Below are positions 1 through 8,430 of a DNA stretch of 64,000 nucleotides, piece after piece. The first letter of the stretch is position 1, and each line of letters starts with the position of its first letter. Origin of the DNA: Ideonella paludis (lineage in GTDB: Bacteria; Pseudomonadota; Gammaproteobacteria; Burkholderiales; Burkholderiaceae_C); NCBI RefSeq assembly GCF_018069865.1, contig NZ_JAGQDG010000009.1:124001-188000 (forward strand), read 5' to 3'. Under the pieces are notes generated by a model, which did no database searches, was not told where the DNA came from, and worked only from the letters and a program-made list of their open reading frames with translations. The translations under genes were made by a program, and so were the position numbers.

Positions 1-1380
1 CCCCATCTCTAAGTCTGCCCCCCAAGCCCAGAGCCGCTCTTTAAGACCCGCCAATCCATGGCCGCGCAGCAGGGCTTGATCGGGATGGGGCTCGCCTCGG
101 CCGTCGTCTTGCACCACCCAAGCCAAGTGCGCGCTCGCGCCGGCAGTCTGCTGCCACTGCAGGCTGAGGCTCACTGCCTGAGCCTGAGCGTGTTTGGCGA
201 CATTGGTCAGCGCCTCTTGGCTGATCCGATACAGCATCAGGACCAAATCTCGCGGCAGCGGTGCGTGCGCGTGATCCTCCAAGCCAATGTCCACACTCAA
301 TGAAAAGCTTGCACCGGCGCTGCGCCGCCACGCGGTGACCAATGATTGCAGCAAGGTTTGCAGCGTGGCCACCGTGCAGGCTTCATCACTCACCGTCAAG
401 GGCCGCAGCTGTGCCAAGACCGAGGCAATGTCTTGCTGAATGGCCGCGCAATGCTGGTCCATCTGTTGCACCACGGCCTGCCATTCAGGCGCTTGCGCGG
501 TTTGGCGCAGCAGCCAGCGGGTGTCCAGGCGAAGCGCCGTCAAGCGTTGGCCAAACTCGTCGTGCAACTCACGCGCCAGATGCGCCCGCTCCTCTTCTTG
601 CAAGCCCAAAACTTGCTGGGCCAAACGGCGGCGTTCAGCATCGGCCTGGGCCAGAGCCCCATCCAAGTGACGCAAGGCCGCCGCCACGGCTTCCAACTCG
701 GCAATGGGCATGGGCGGCAAGGACTGCACCTCAAAGTGACGCTGCCCCGGTTGGGCCTGCTCCAGCCTTTGAATGGCCGCCAAGAGGCGTGACAAAGGGG
801 CCAAAGCGCGGCGTGTGTTCCAAGCCATCAGGGCCAGCAGGGCCAGCGACATCAAGATCAAGATCGCGCTGGCTTGCAGCAGCGACTGCAAGGCCTCGTG
901 CTGCTCGCTCTGGGGCGCCGCGCTCAGCACCACGGACCAGGGCGCGCCCTGCGGCCGGGCCAGCGTCCAAGCCACAGTGAAGGGGTCGTCGGCATTGAAC
1001 AATCGCCTGTGCAGGCCAAGCCACAGCCCCTCCCAGGGCTCAGGCCAGGTCGAGGTCTCCAGCGCGGGGGGGCCGGCCTGGAGAATCAATCGGCCACTGG
1101 CATCCAGCACGCGCACGCTCAGGTGGCGCAACGGCCCCTCAGCCGCCCATTGGGTCAGGGCCCGCTCCGCCTGCGCGTCCTCTTGCAAACTCAGGGTGCT
1201 GAGCCTCTCCACCAGGCCAGCCACCGCTTTGGCCCCCTCCAATTCGTCCGCCACATCGTCCCGCATGCTCAACAGGCCCAGGCCCAGCAAAGCGGCCACG
1301 CCCACCGCCACCACGAAGGCAGCGCGACGCAAAATCTGGCCCGGTAGATCCAAGTGCAAGAGAGTGTCGGCGGCAGGCAT
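1..1380 (-). CDS. NarX/DesK-type sensor histidine kinase, C-terminus cut by window edge
   Basis: A minus-strand reading frame stays open from an ATG at 1380 to the window edge (460 codons), so the protein is partial at its C-terminus. Two hydrophobic segments are visible at about residues 18-40 and 165-185, enclosing a roughly 120-residue extracytoplasmic sensor region. A HAMP-like linker follows, then a HisKA_3 dimerisation domain with ARELHDEFGQR (phospho-acceptor His near residue 273), an N-box containing QEALTNVAKHA, a D-box (DDGRG) and a G-box (GHGLAGLKERL) right at the edge. This is the layout of the NarX/UhpB/DesK kinase family, which phosphorylates LuxR-type response regulators; the partner would be expected just outside the window to the left. 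It is divergent from the GlcNAc operon, and no link between the two is shown by the sequence beyond adjacency. The stimulus is unknown. Confidence 0.88.
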   Translation of the reverse strand, partial: MPAADTLLHLDLPGQILRRAAFVVAVGVAALLGLGLLSMRDDVADELEGAKAVAGLVERLSTLSLQEDAQAERALTQWAAEGPLRHLSVRVLDASGRLILQAGPPALETSTWPEPWEGLWLGLHRRLFNADDPFTVAWTLARPQGAPWSVVLSAAPQSEQHEALQSLLQASAILILMSLALLALMAWNTRRALAPLSRLLAAIQRLEQAQPGQRHFEVQSLPPMPIAELEAVAAALRHLDGALAQADAERRRLAQQVLGLQEEERAHLARELHDEFGQRLTALRLDTRWLLRQTAQAPEWQAVVQQMDQHCAAIQQDIASVLAQLRPLTVSDEACTVATLQTLLQSLVTAWRRSAGASFSLSVDIGLEDHAHAPLPRDLVLMLYRISQEALTNVAKHAQAQAVSLSLQWQQTAGASAHLAWVVQDDGRGEPHPDQALLRGHGLAGLKERLWAWGADLEMG

Positions 1381-1449
1381 AGGCCATCCAAAGCACAAGT
1401 CGAAAGACCTATGATGACCCAAACCCGCGAACGGCAAGCTGCGCCGAAC

Positions 1450-1465
1450 TGGTATTGGATCGGTA
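1450..1465 (+). promoter_or_regulatory. Degenerate TGGTA/CGGTA direct repeat, possible upstream GntR half-sites
   Basis: TGGTA, six bases, CGGTA: the same 5-6-5 spacing as the stronger arrays at 1522-1547 and 13966-14002. It lies 80 bases upstream of the main array before the GlcNAc operon and could be an auxiliary operator. One half deviates from the repeat, so it may be chance. Confidence 0.4.
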
Positions 1466-1521
1466 TCCCTCGGCTGTTTCTCTATGAAGTTGAGCGTCTC
1501 AGGGTTTACAGCCTTGCCATG

Positions 1522-1547
1522 TGGTCTCATCTGGTACTATAGTGGTA
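1522..1547 (+). promoter_or_regulatory. Phased direct-repeat operator (TGGTC-N5-TGGTA-N6-TGGTA) of the GlcNAc operon
   Basis: Three TGGT(C/A) units start at 1522, 1532 and 1543, i.e. 10 and 11 bases apart, so they sit on one face of the helix. They end 24 bases before the chosen start of the GlcNAc kinase gene. The identical arrangement occurs before the TonB-dependent receptor at 13977-14002. The unit A(C/G/T)TGGT(A/C) resembles the half-site of DasR/NagR-type GntR regulators, and a HutC-type GntR gene is in the locus (13036-13779). Binding is inferred. Confidence 0.7.
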
Positions 1548-1571
1548 TCACTTCATCAAGGCCACGGCTTC

Positions 1572-2471
1572 ATGAGCACCACTCCCCCTAGCTCACCGCT
1601 CTATTTGATAGGTATCGATGGCGGCGGCACCGGCACACGAGCCCGCTTGGCCCTGAGTGATGGGCGCGTCCTGGCTCAAGGCGAAGCTGGGCCCTCGGGC
1701 CTGAGCCAAGGGGTGGAGCAAGCTTGGCAGCATGTGCAGCAAGCCATCGCCAAGGCCTTCGCTGAGGCTCAACTGCCCCTGCCCTCAGCCGCGGATTGCG
1801 CCGTGGGCCTGGGCTTGGCAGGGGCCATCTCGCCCGCTCGCGCCGAAGCTTTTCTGCAAACCGCCCCCCCGTATGCCTTGTTGGCCCTGGAGTCCGATGG
1901 CGCCACCACCTTGCGGGGCGCCCATGCGGGCCAGCCCGGTGCGGTCTTGGCGTTTGGCACAGGCAGTGTTGGCGAGGCCTTGTTGGCCAACGGCCGCAAA
2001 GTCTCCGTGGGCGGCTGGGGCTTCCCGTCGGGCGATGAGGGCTCTGGCGCATGGCTGGGCCTGCGTGCAGCACAAGTAGCACAGCAAGCCTTGGATGGCC
2101 GCCGCCTGGCCGGCGCACTGGCGCAGGCCGTTTGGCAAGCCACGGGCGTCGGCCGACAAGCCTTGCTGGAGTGGTGCAGCGGTGCGGGCCAGCGGGCCTA
2201 CGCCTCTTTGGCCCCACTGGTGTTTGAGTGCGCCGAAGTGGACCCCGCCGCCAACCGCCTGCTGCAAGACGCTGTCAGCGCCGTGATCCAGATGGCTCAA
2301 GCCTTGGATGCCACCAGCCAGTTACCCTTGGTGATCACCGGCAGCATTGGCAAACGCCTGCTGCCCCTGCTGCCCCACGAGCTGCTCGACCGCTGCGTGT
2401 CCCCCGCTGGCGACTCGGCCGATGGCGCACTTCAACTGGTGCGCGAGCGTCTCGCCCACCGCCCAAGCTGA
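1572..2471 (+). CDS. nagK: N-acetylglucosamine kinase, BadF/BadG/BcrA/BcrD ATPase family
   Basis: 299 residues. The N-terminus has the ASKHA phosphate-1 motif GIDGGGTGTRARL (residues 13-25), and an adenosine/phosphate-2 region is suggested by AVLAFGTGSVGEAL and GGWGFPSGDEGSGAWLG, both characteristic of the BadF/BadG family that includes mammalian-type GlcNAc kinases. It would phosphorylate GlcNAc in the cytosol to GlcNAc-6-phosphate, the substrate of the next gene, nagA. An in-frame upstream codon at 1521 would add 17 residues without similarity to the family and would run through the operator; the ATG at 1572 places the phosphate motif close to the N-terminus as usual. First gene of a seven-gene operon, 30 bases before nagA. 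Other hexosamine kinases of this family are possible (glucosamine), but context favours GlcNAc. Confidence 0.87.
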   Translation: MSTTPPSSPLYLIGIDGGGTGTRARLALSDGRVLAQGEAGPSGLSQGVEQAWQHVQQAIAKAFAEAQLPLPSAADCAVGLGLAGAISPARAEAFLQTAPPYALLALESDGATTLRGAHAGQPGAVLAFGTGSVGEALLANGRKVSVGGWGFPSGDEGSGAWLGLRAAQVAQQALDGRRLAGALAQAVWQATGVGRQALLEWCSGAGQRAYASLAPLVFECAEVDPAANRLLQDAVSAVIQMAQALDATSQLPLVITGSIGKRLLPLLPHELLDRCVSPAGDSADGALQLVRERLAHRPS

Positions 2472-2501
2472 AGCCTGAGCACCTTGCCTACAGGCCCGAC
2501 C

Positions 2502-3647
2502 ATGACCTCTCATACCCTTCATCCCCAACGCCTGGACGGCGACATCCTCACGCCACAAGGCTGGCGCCGGGGCTGTGCCCACCTCAGCCAAGGCCGCATC
2601 ACCGCCATTGATGGCCCCTTGGTGTCCGAGCCCGAAGTGCGCGCTGCGCGCCGTGCGCTGATCCTGCCGGGCTTTGTCGACCTGCACGTCCATGGCGGCG
2701 GCGGCTTTGACACCATGGAAGGCGGCCCGGCCATTGAGCACATTGCCCGCATGCACGCCCGCCACGGCACCACCAGCCTCTTGGCCACCACCATGACGGC
2801 GCCCATGGGCGAGTTGCGTCAGGCCATGGCGGCCTTGGCCCCCACCATTGCCGGCCCCATCCGCGGCGCCGCCCGCGTGCTGGGCGTGCACCTGGAGGGC
2901 CCGTACATCAACAGCGGCAAGCTGGGTGCGCAGCCCGACTTTGCGCGGGCTGCTTCGGTGCAAGAAGTGCTGGCCTTGCATGCATTGGCCCCGATTCGCC
3001 TCATCACCTTGGCGCCGGAGATGCCCGGCCACCTGGAGATGATCGAGCCCCTGCGAGCGGCCGGTTTTGTGGTGCAAGCCGGCCACAGTAACGGCAGCTA
3101 TGAGGATGGTGTCGCTGCCTTGGAACACGGTGCCACTGGCTTTACCCACCTCTTCAACGCCATGTCGGGCCTGCACCATCGCTCGCCCGGCATGGCCGGC
3201 GCCGCCCTGGCCCACGCCCGCTTTGCCGAGATCATCCCGGACTTGCTGCATGTGCACCCCGGTGCCTTGCGCGTGGCGCTGCGCGCCATTCCCTGCCTCT
3301 ATTGCGTCACCGACTCCACTGCCGCTGCAGGCATGCCCGATGGCGAATATCGCTTGGGCAGACACACCGTCACCAAATGCCTGGGTGGTGTGCGCCTGGC
3401 CGACGGCACCTTGGCCGGCAGCACGCTGACCATGGACCAAGCCTTGCGCAACTTGGTGGGCTTGGGCCTGGAGATTGAGGACGCCTCGCGGCGCGTCTCC
3501 ACCTATGCCGCTGAATTTTTGGGCCTGCATGACCGCGGCCACCTCAGCCCCGGCGCCATGGCCGATGTGCTGGTGCTCAACCCCGAGCTGAACATCGAAC
3601 GAGTGATTGTTGAAGGAGAAGAGATTGACCTCGCGCATGCGGGCTGA
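2502..3647 (+). CDS. nagA: N-acetylglucosamine-6-phosphate deacetylase
   Basis: 381 residues, the usual NagA length. It converts GlcNAc-6-phosphate to glucosamine-6-phosphate and acetate in the cytosol. Seen in the sequence: metal-binding HVH after GFVDL (residues 62-64), HLEGPY with the metal-ligand Glu, QAGHSNG and THLFNAMSG with the two further His ligands/substrate contacts, and VTDSTAAAGMPDG with the catalytic Asp, in the normal amidohydrolase order. The ATG at 2502 is preferred over an in-frame codon at 2484. The 3' end overlaps the next gene by 23 bases, suggesting translational coupling of deacetylase and deaminase. Confidence 0.96.
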   Translation: MTSHTLHPQRLDGDILTPQGWRRGCAHLSQGRITAIDGPLVSEPEVRAARRALILPGFVDLHVHGGGGFDTMEGGPAIEHIARMHARHGTTSLLATTMTAPMGELRQAMAALAPTIAGPIRGAARVLGVHLEGPYINSGKLGAQPDFARAASVQEVLALHALAPIRLITLAPEMPGHLEMIEPLRAAGFVVQAGHSNGSYEDGVAALEHGATGFTHLFNAMSGLHHRSPGMAGAALAHARFAEIIPDLLHVHPGALRVALRAIPCLYCVTDSTAAAGMPDGEYRLGRHTVTKCLGGVRLADGTLAGSTLTMDQALRNLVGLGLEIEDASRRVSTYAAEFLGLHDRGHLSPGAMADVLVLNPELNIERVIVEGEEIDLAHAG

Positions 3648-4647
3648 AGCCCTGGAAGCCCCCCAAGCCATCGCACGCCTGTTGGCGTCGGACGCGGCCA
3701 CCTATGACGCCCTGGGCGCCTCGCTGCGCAGCCAGGACCCCAACGCCGTGCTGACCGTGGCGCGGGGCAGTTCTGACCATGCCGCCAGCTTCATGGCTTA
3801 TCTGACCATGGCTCGCTTGGGCCGCTTGGTCACCTCGCTGCCCATGTCGGTGGTCACGCTCTACAACTCCCGCCTGCGCTGCGAGGGGCTGGTGTCCTTG
3901 GCGTTCTCGCAATCGGGCCAAAGCCCCGACCTGATCGCCCCGACCCGCCGCCTGCGTGAAGGCGGCGCGCGCACAGTGGCACTGGTCAACGATGTGAACT
4001 CGCCGCTGGCTGAAGCCGCTGAGTTCCTGCTGCCCTTGCATGCTGGCCCCGAGCTGAGCGTGGCCGCGACCAAGAGCTATCTCTGCCAATTGGTGGCCGG
4101 CGCACGGGTGGTGGCCGCTTGGCAAAACGATGGTGTGCTCAACAACGCACTGGCGGCGCTGCCCGACGCGCTGACGCAGGCCTCGCAGGCCGACTGGTCG
4201 CTGTTGCCCGAGTCCTTGCTGAAGGCCGACAAGCTCTTCGTCATTGGCCGTGGCTTGGGCTTGGCCGTCGCGCAAGAAGCGGCGCTGAAGTTCAAAGAAA
4301 CCTGCGGCATTCAGGCCGAGGCCTTCTCCGGCGCCGAAGTGCGCCACGGCCCCATGGCCTTGATCGACGCCGGCTACCCGCTGCTGGTGTTTGCGCCCCG
4401 CGGCCCGGCGCAGGCGGGTTTGCTCAGCCTGGCGCAAGACATGCGCGCTCGGGGTGCTCGTGTGCTGCTGGCTGCGCCCGCGGGCACACCCGGCGCACAG
4501 TTGCCGCTCAGCCTCACCGCGCATGAAGACCTGGACGCCATCGCCGCCATCCAGAGCTTCTACCCTGCCGTCGAAGCACTGGCCCGCGCCCGTGGCGGCG
4601 ACCCCGATCAACCCCCTCACCTGGCCAAGGTCACGCGGACCCATTGA
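3625..4647 (+). CDS. nagB-II: Glucosamine-6-phosphate deaminase, SIS-domain (NagB-II) type
   Basis: 340 residues with two SIS (sugar isomerase) domains: ARGSSDHAA and SQSGQSPDL in the first, and KFKETCGIQAEAFSGAEVRHGP in the second, the NagB-II signature. It would turn glucosamine-6-phosphate into fructose-6-phosphate and ammonia, completing entry of GlcNAc into glycolysis. I chose a TTG start at 3625: an AGGAG ribosome site at 3614-3618 lies six bases upstream, and the resulting N-terminus MTSRMRAEALEAP aligns with the family pattern, whereas an ATG start at 3637 would trim it. The gene therefore begins inside nagA. The glutamine-amidotransferase half of GlmS is absent, so this is catabolic rather than biosynthetic. 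Confidence 0.93.
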   Translation: MTSRMRAEALEAPQAIARLLASDAATYDALGASLRSQDPNAVLTVARGSSDHAASFMAYLTMARLGRLVTSLPMSVVTLYNSRLRCEGLVSLAFSQSGQSPDLIAPTRRLREGGARTVALVNDVNSPLAEAAEFLLPLHAGPELSVAATKSYLCQLVAGARVVAAWQNDGVLNNALAALPDALTQASQADWSLLPESLLKADKLFVIGRGLGLAVAQEAALKFKETCGIQAEAFSGAEVRHGPMALIDAGYPLLVFAPRGPAQAGLLSLAQDMRARGARVLLAAPAGTPGAQLPLSLTAHEDLDAIAAIQSFYPAVEALARARGGDPDQPPHLAKVTRTH

Positions 4648-4648
4648 C

Positions 4649-6181
4649 ATGAGCAGCGCCCCTCGCACCACACTCAGCCACAGCCTCAACATGCCCCTGC
4701 CCAGCTTTCATCCTGGCCAACTGGTGATGGTGGACATCCCAGGCAAGACCCTGGCCCCGGAGACCGCCGCCTTTTTGCGTGACCACCGCGTGCGCGCGGT
4801 CTGCCTGTTTCGCAAAAACCTGGGCACCGAAGATGAGATCCGCCGCCTGACGGCCGACTTGGCCGCCGTACTCGGCCCCAAGGCGCTGATTGGCATTGAC
4901 CAAGAAGGCGGCTCGGTCATCCGCGCCACCTGCCTGCCCCAAGCGCCCGCCGCCATGGCGCTGGGCGCCGCCGACGACGAAGCCCAGGCCGAAGCCGTGG
5001 GGGCTGCCGTGGCTCGCGGCCTGCGGGCCCTGGGCATCAACTGGAACTTTGCGCCGGTGTTGGACGTCAACTCCAACCCCGCCAACCCCGTGATCGCCGA
5101 GCGCAGCTTCGGCGCCGACCCGCACCGCGTGGCTCGCTTGGCGGCGGCCTGGATGCGCGGCTCGCTGCGCGAGGGCATCGCCTGCTGTGTCAAGCACTTC
5201 CCCGGCCACGGTGACACGCATGTGGACTCTCACCATGCATTGCCCACCGTGGACAAATCGCTGGCCGAACTCGAAGCCCTGGAGCTGATCCCCTTCCGCG
5301 CCATGGCTCAGGGCGAGAACGCCGCGCCGGCGGTGATGACCGCCCATATCGTCTACCCCCAAATCGACCCGATGCACCCCGCCACCCTGTCGCATGCCGT
5401 GCTGACGGGCGTGCTGCGCCAAGCCCTGGGCTACCAAGGCGTGGTGATCACCGACGCGCTGATGATGAAAGCCGTTTACGAACGTTATGGCCACGCCCGG
5501 GCCGCTGTCCTGGCCCTGCGCGCGGGCGCCGACATGCCGCTGGCACAAGGCACCGCCGGCGAACAAGCCGCTGCCATTGAAGCCCTGGGGCAAGCCCTGG
5601 TGGAAGGCGACATCGACGAAGACGCCGCGCTGCAAGCCTGCGCGCGCCTGGATGCACTGGCCGAGCGCTTCCCGCTGCAAACCGTGCCCTACGCCCCAGA
5701 GCAACGTGCCGCTGATGATGAGCTGATGCACCTGGCCTGGGCGCGCGGCCTGTGTGTGCTGCGCCAGGCCACCCCGCCGGCGCAAGATGCACCCCTGCGT
5801 GTCATCACGCAAGCGCGGGTCGATAGCGATGGTGTCTCAGAAGCCGGCCTGCCTGCCTCAGACGTGATGGCTTTGTTCGAAGGCTTTGCCAACGTCGAGT
5901 ACGTCACCTTGAACGACCTGAGCGCCCTGGAGCCGCATCATCTGCCCGAGGACGGCCGGCTCAACATCCTGGTCAGCAACCACCGGGCGCGCTATGCCGA
6001 AGGAGCCCGCGTGGCTCAGCCCCACCTGCACCTGGCCTTGTGGAACCCCTTCCAGGTGCTGGACATTGCCGCACCGGCGGTGGTGAGCTGGGGCTATGCC
6101 CAAGGCGCGCTGCGGGCCGTGAAGTCATGGCTCAAGGGTGAGCTGATGGTCAGCGCCACGCCGCCGGTGCCGCTGCCCTGA
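4649..6181 (+). CDS. nagZ: GH3 family beta-N-acetylglucosaminidase (long NagZ-like)
   Basis: 510 residues, longer than the ~340-residue NagZ of enteric bacteria and nearer the two-domain Bacillus type. The catalytic barrel shows GIDQEGG, KHFPGHGDTHVDSH (the NagZ loop carrying the His of the acid/base dyad) and VVITDALMMKAV with the nucleophile Asp. A C-terminal domain of about 170 residues follows. No signal peptide is seen, so it should act in the cytosol on chitobiose or GlcNAc-terminated fragments brought in by the permease encoded next. Starts one base after the nagB-II stop. Peptidoglycan recycling is an alternative role for the family, but the operon setting supports chitooligosaccharide catabolism. 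An internal ATG at 4691 is a weaker alternative start. Confidence 0.88.
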   Translation: MSSAPRTTLSHSLNMPLPSFHPGQLVMVDIPGKTLAPETAAFLRDHRVRAVCLFRKNLGTEDEIRRLTADLAAVLGPKALIGIDQEGGSVIRATCLPQAPAAMALGAADDEAQAEAVGAAVARGLRALGINWNFAPVLDVNSNPANPVIAERSFGADPHRVARLAAAWMRGSLREGIACCVKHFPGHGDTHVDSHHALPTVDKSLAELEALELIPFRAMAQGENAAPAVMTAHIVYPQIDPMHPATLSHAVLTGVLRQALGYQGVVITDALMMKAVYERYGHARAAVLALRAGADMPLAQGTAGEQAAAIEALGQALVEGDIDEDAALQACARLDALAERFPLQTVPYAPEQRAADDELMHLAWARGLCVLRQATPPAQDAPLRVITQARVDSDGVSEAGLPASDVMALFEGFANVEYVTLNDLSALEPHHLPEDGRLNILVSNHRARYAEGARVAQPHLHLALWNPFQVLDIAAPAVVSWGYAQGALRAVKSWLKGELMVSATPPVPLP

Positions 6182-6217
6182 TCCCGCACACCACCACAAC
6201 ATCGTTGGAGACACCGC

Positions 6218-7510
6218 ATGGGCACCACCGCCGCCGCCACCCGATCACCCGCGACATGGGTGCTGAGCCTTTACTTCCTGCAGGGCTTGCCCTTCTTCAT
6301 GGTCAATGTGGTGGCCGGGCTCATGCTCAAGAGCATGGGCGTGCCTAACGAAGAGATCACCCGCTGGACTGGCCTGCTGGGCTTGGCTTGGGTGTTCAAG
6401 CCCTTGTGGAGCCCCATCCTGGAGTTGGCCCCCAGCAAAAAGTGGCTGGTCATTGCCTTCCAAGGCTTGGGCGCGGTGGCGCTGACCTTGGTGGCCTTGT
6501 CGCTGCACCTGCCGCATTTCTTTGTGGCGTGTATTGCGCTGTTGGCGGTGGTGTCCATTGCCTCGGCCTCGCATGACATTGCCTGCGATGGCCTCTACAT
6601 CGCCACCCTCAGCGCCAAGCAGCGCGCCATTTGGGCCGGCTGGTTGGGTGCGTGCTTCAACGGTGCGAAGCTCTTCGCCATGGGCGGTTTGGTCATCTTG
6701 GCCGGGTACCTGGAAGGCCGCATCGGCGTCATCGGCGCCTGGGCCACCGTGTTTGTGCTGGCCGCTGCCGTGATGGGCATTTTGGCGGCCTATCACGTCT
6801 GGGCTTTGCCCGACACCCGCGAAGCGGCCACAGCGCCCACGGAGGGCAGCCTGGGCGGCACGCTGGGCGAGGTGATCCGCAGCTTCTTCCAAATCAAGGG
6901 CGTGTGGCTGGCCATTGCCTTCATCTTGCTGTTCCGCGCCGGTGAGTCTCAAGTGCAAGCCATTGGCCCACTGTTCCTGAAGGACGCGACCGCCGTCGGC
7001 GGCTTAGGCCTGGGCACCAGCGAGGTGGGCTGGTCTTACGGCACCGCCGGCACCCTGGCCTTTTTGGCGGGCAGTGTGTTGTCAGGCTACTTCACCGCCT
7101 GGCTGGGCTTGCGACGGGCCATGGTGTGGCTGGTGTTGGCCATGAACGTGCCCAACCTGGCCTTCTACTTGATGGCCGTGTTCCAACCCAGCGCACTGTG
7201 GGTCATCTCGGCCGCCGTGAGCCTGGAGACCTTTGGCTATGGCTTTGGCTTTGTGGCGGTCATCTTGTTCATGATGCAGTTTGTCGAAGGCAGCAAGTAC
7301 CAAACCGCCCACTACGCCTTGGCCACCGGCGTGATGGCGCTGGGCTACGTCCTCTTCAAGACCCTCAGCGGCGACGTGCAACAAGCCCTGGGTTACCAGA
7401 ACTTCTTCTTGGCCGTGGTGCTGTCTGCGGTGCCGGTGTTCGTGCTGCTGCGCTGGCTGCCGATCCGTGACGAACAGCCAGCAGCCGCGACCCCGGATGC
7501 CACTCCATGA
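6218..7510 (+). CDS. AmpG-like MFS permease, probable GlcNAc/chitooligosaccharide importer
   Basis: 430 residues and about 12 hydrophobic segments, with the early QGLPFFMV motif and the ASASHDIACDGLYI segment (about residues 110-125) typical of AmpG-like major facilitator transporters. AmpG members import GlcNAc-anhydromuropeptides; here the position between a beta-N-acetylglucosaminidase and other GlcNAc genes points to inner-membrane import of GlcNAc or short chitin oligomers, replacing a PTS. It starts 36 bases after the glycosidase gene behind a GGAG ribosome site and its stop overlaps the next start codon (ATGA). The precise substrate is inferred. Confidence 0.82.
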   Translation: MGTTAAATRSPATWVLSLYFLQGLPFFMVNVVAGLMLKSMGVPNEEITRWTGLLGLAWVFKPLWSPILELAPSKKWLVIAFQGLGAVALTLVALSLHLPHFFVACIALLAVVSIASASHDIACDGLYIATLSAKQRAIWAGWLGACFNGAKLFAMGGLVILAGYLEGRIGVIGAWATVFVLAAAVMGILAAYHVWALPDTREAATAPTEGSLGGTLGEVIRSFFQIKGVWLAIAFILLFRAGESQVQAIGPLFLKDATAVGGLGLGTSEVGWSYGTAGTLAFLAGSVLSGYFTAWLGLRRAMVWLVLAMNVPNLAFYLMAVFQPSALWVISAAVSLETFGYGFGFVAVILFMMQFVEGSKYQTAHYALATGVMALGYVLFKTLSGDVQQALGYQNFFLAVVLSAVPVFVLLRWLPIRDEQPAAATPDATP

Positions 7511-8430
7511 GCCTGCGTGCCCTGACTGCCTGCGCGCTGGGGCTGGCGCTCAGCGCCTCTGTGCTGGCACAAAGCGCCATCGCCCCAGCCCCGCAACGCT
7601 TTTTTGACGACTTCAGCCAAGCCAGCGTCAGCGCCCTGAGCCAGCAGGGCTGGATGGTGCGCACCGCCGCCGGCCACCCCGGCGTGCCGGGCGCGCGCTG
7701 GTCCGCTGAAGGCTTGAGCTTGGTGAGGGACCCGCAAGCACCCGGCCAGCAGTGGCTGCGCCTGAGCGCGCGCACCGATGGCACGCCCGAAGGCACCCAG
7801 CAGACTCAGCTGTGCCAGCCGCGCAAGTTCCTCGAGGGCACTTACGCAGCGCGCGTGCGCTTCACCGACACCCCCGTGCAGGGCGACGACGGCGACCCGG
7901 TGATCCAAACCTTTTATGCCGTCTCGCCCCTGAAGCATGACTTCGACCCCGAGTTTTCGGAGATCGACTGGGAGTTCTTGCCCAATGGGGGCTGGGGCAG
8001 CCCGGTGCCGCGCCTCTATGGCATCACCTGGCAGACCGTGCGCCTGGAACCCTGGCTGGCCTTTAACGACAAATTCGAGCTGCCCGAGGTCAAGGCCGGT
8101 TGGCACACCCTGGTGGTCCAAGTGATGGGCGGCCAGACCCGCTGGTTTGTGGATGGCCGCCCGGTGGGCCAGCATGGTGGGCGCAACTACCCGGTCGTGC
8201 CCATGGCGCTGAGCTTCAACCTCTGGTTCTCGCCCGGCGGCTTGCTGCCGCCCAGCGCCACACCGCGGGTCTACGAGCAAGATGTGGACTGGGTACTGCA
8301 TGTGCGCCAAGCGGCCTTGAGCCCTGAGCAAGTCGAGCTTGAAGTGCAGCGCCTGCGCCAAAGCGGCCACGCCACCCTCGACACCCTGCCCCCCGCCAGC
8401 ACAGAGCTGGCCCATCGCTGCGATTTCTGA
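7507..8430 (+). CDS. Secreted GH16-like concanavalin-fold glycosidase
   Basis: 307 residues with an N-terminal signal peptide (SLRALTACALGLALSASVLAQ). The region around residues 145-160 contains EFSEIDWEF, matching the GH16 catalytic E-[IL]-D-x-E pattern (E152, D154, E156), and downstream sequence (GWHTLVVQ, WFVDGRPVG) is typical of the GH16/laminarinase jelly roll. It should cleave or bind an extracellular or periplasmic beta-glycan. GH16 enzymes usually act on beta-1,3/1,4 glucans or galactans, so its presence inside a GlcNAc operon is unexpected; it may process a mixed polymer or be a divergent activity. Start and stop overlap both neighbours, so it is firmly within the operon. Confidence 0.75.
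   Translation: MSLRALTACALGLALSASVLAQSAIAPAPQRFFDDFSQASVSALSQQGWMVRTAAGHPGVPGARWSAEGLSLVRDPQAPGQQWLRLSARTDGTPEGTQQTQLCQPRKFLEGTYAARVRFTDTPVQGDDGDPVIQTFYAVSPLKHDFDPEFSEIDWEFLPNGGWGSPVPRLYGITWQTVRLEPWLAFNDKFELPEVKAGWHTLVVQVMGGQTRWFVDGRPVGQHGGRNYPVVPMALSFNLWFSPGGLLPPSATPRVYEQDVDWVLHVRQAALSPEQVELEVQRLRQSGHATLDTLPPASTELAHRCDF

Noticed and set aside
2322-3701. Minus-strand 459-codon frame opposite nagA
   Set aside because: Antisense shadow of nagA; composition and lack of ribosome site exclude it.
4649-6217. Peptidoglycan-recycling module (NagZ plus AmpG)
   Set aside because: The two genes are locked into a GlcNAc kinase/nagA/nagB operon with GH18 and a chitin-type receptor nearby; no AmpD, AmpR or beta-lactamase gene is present.
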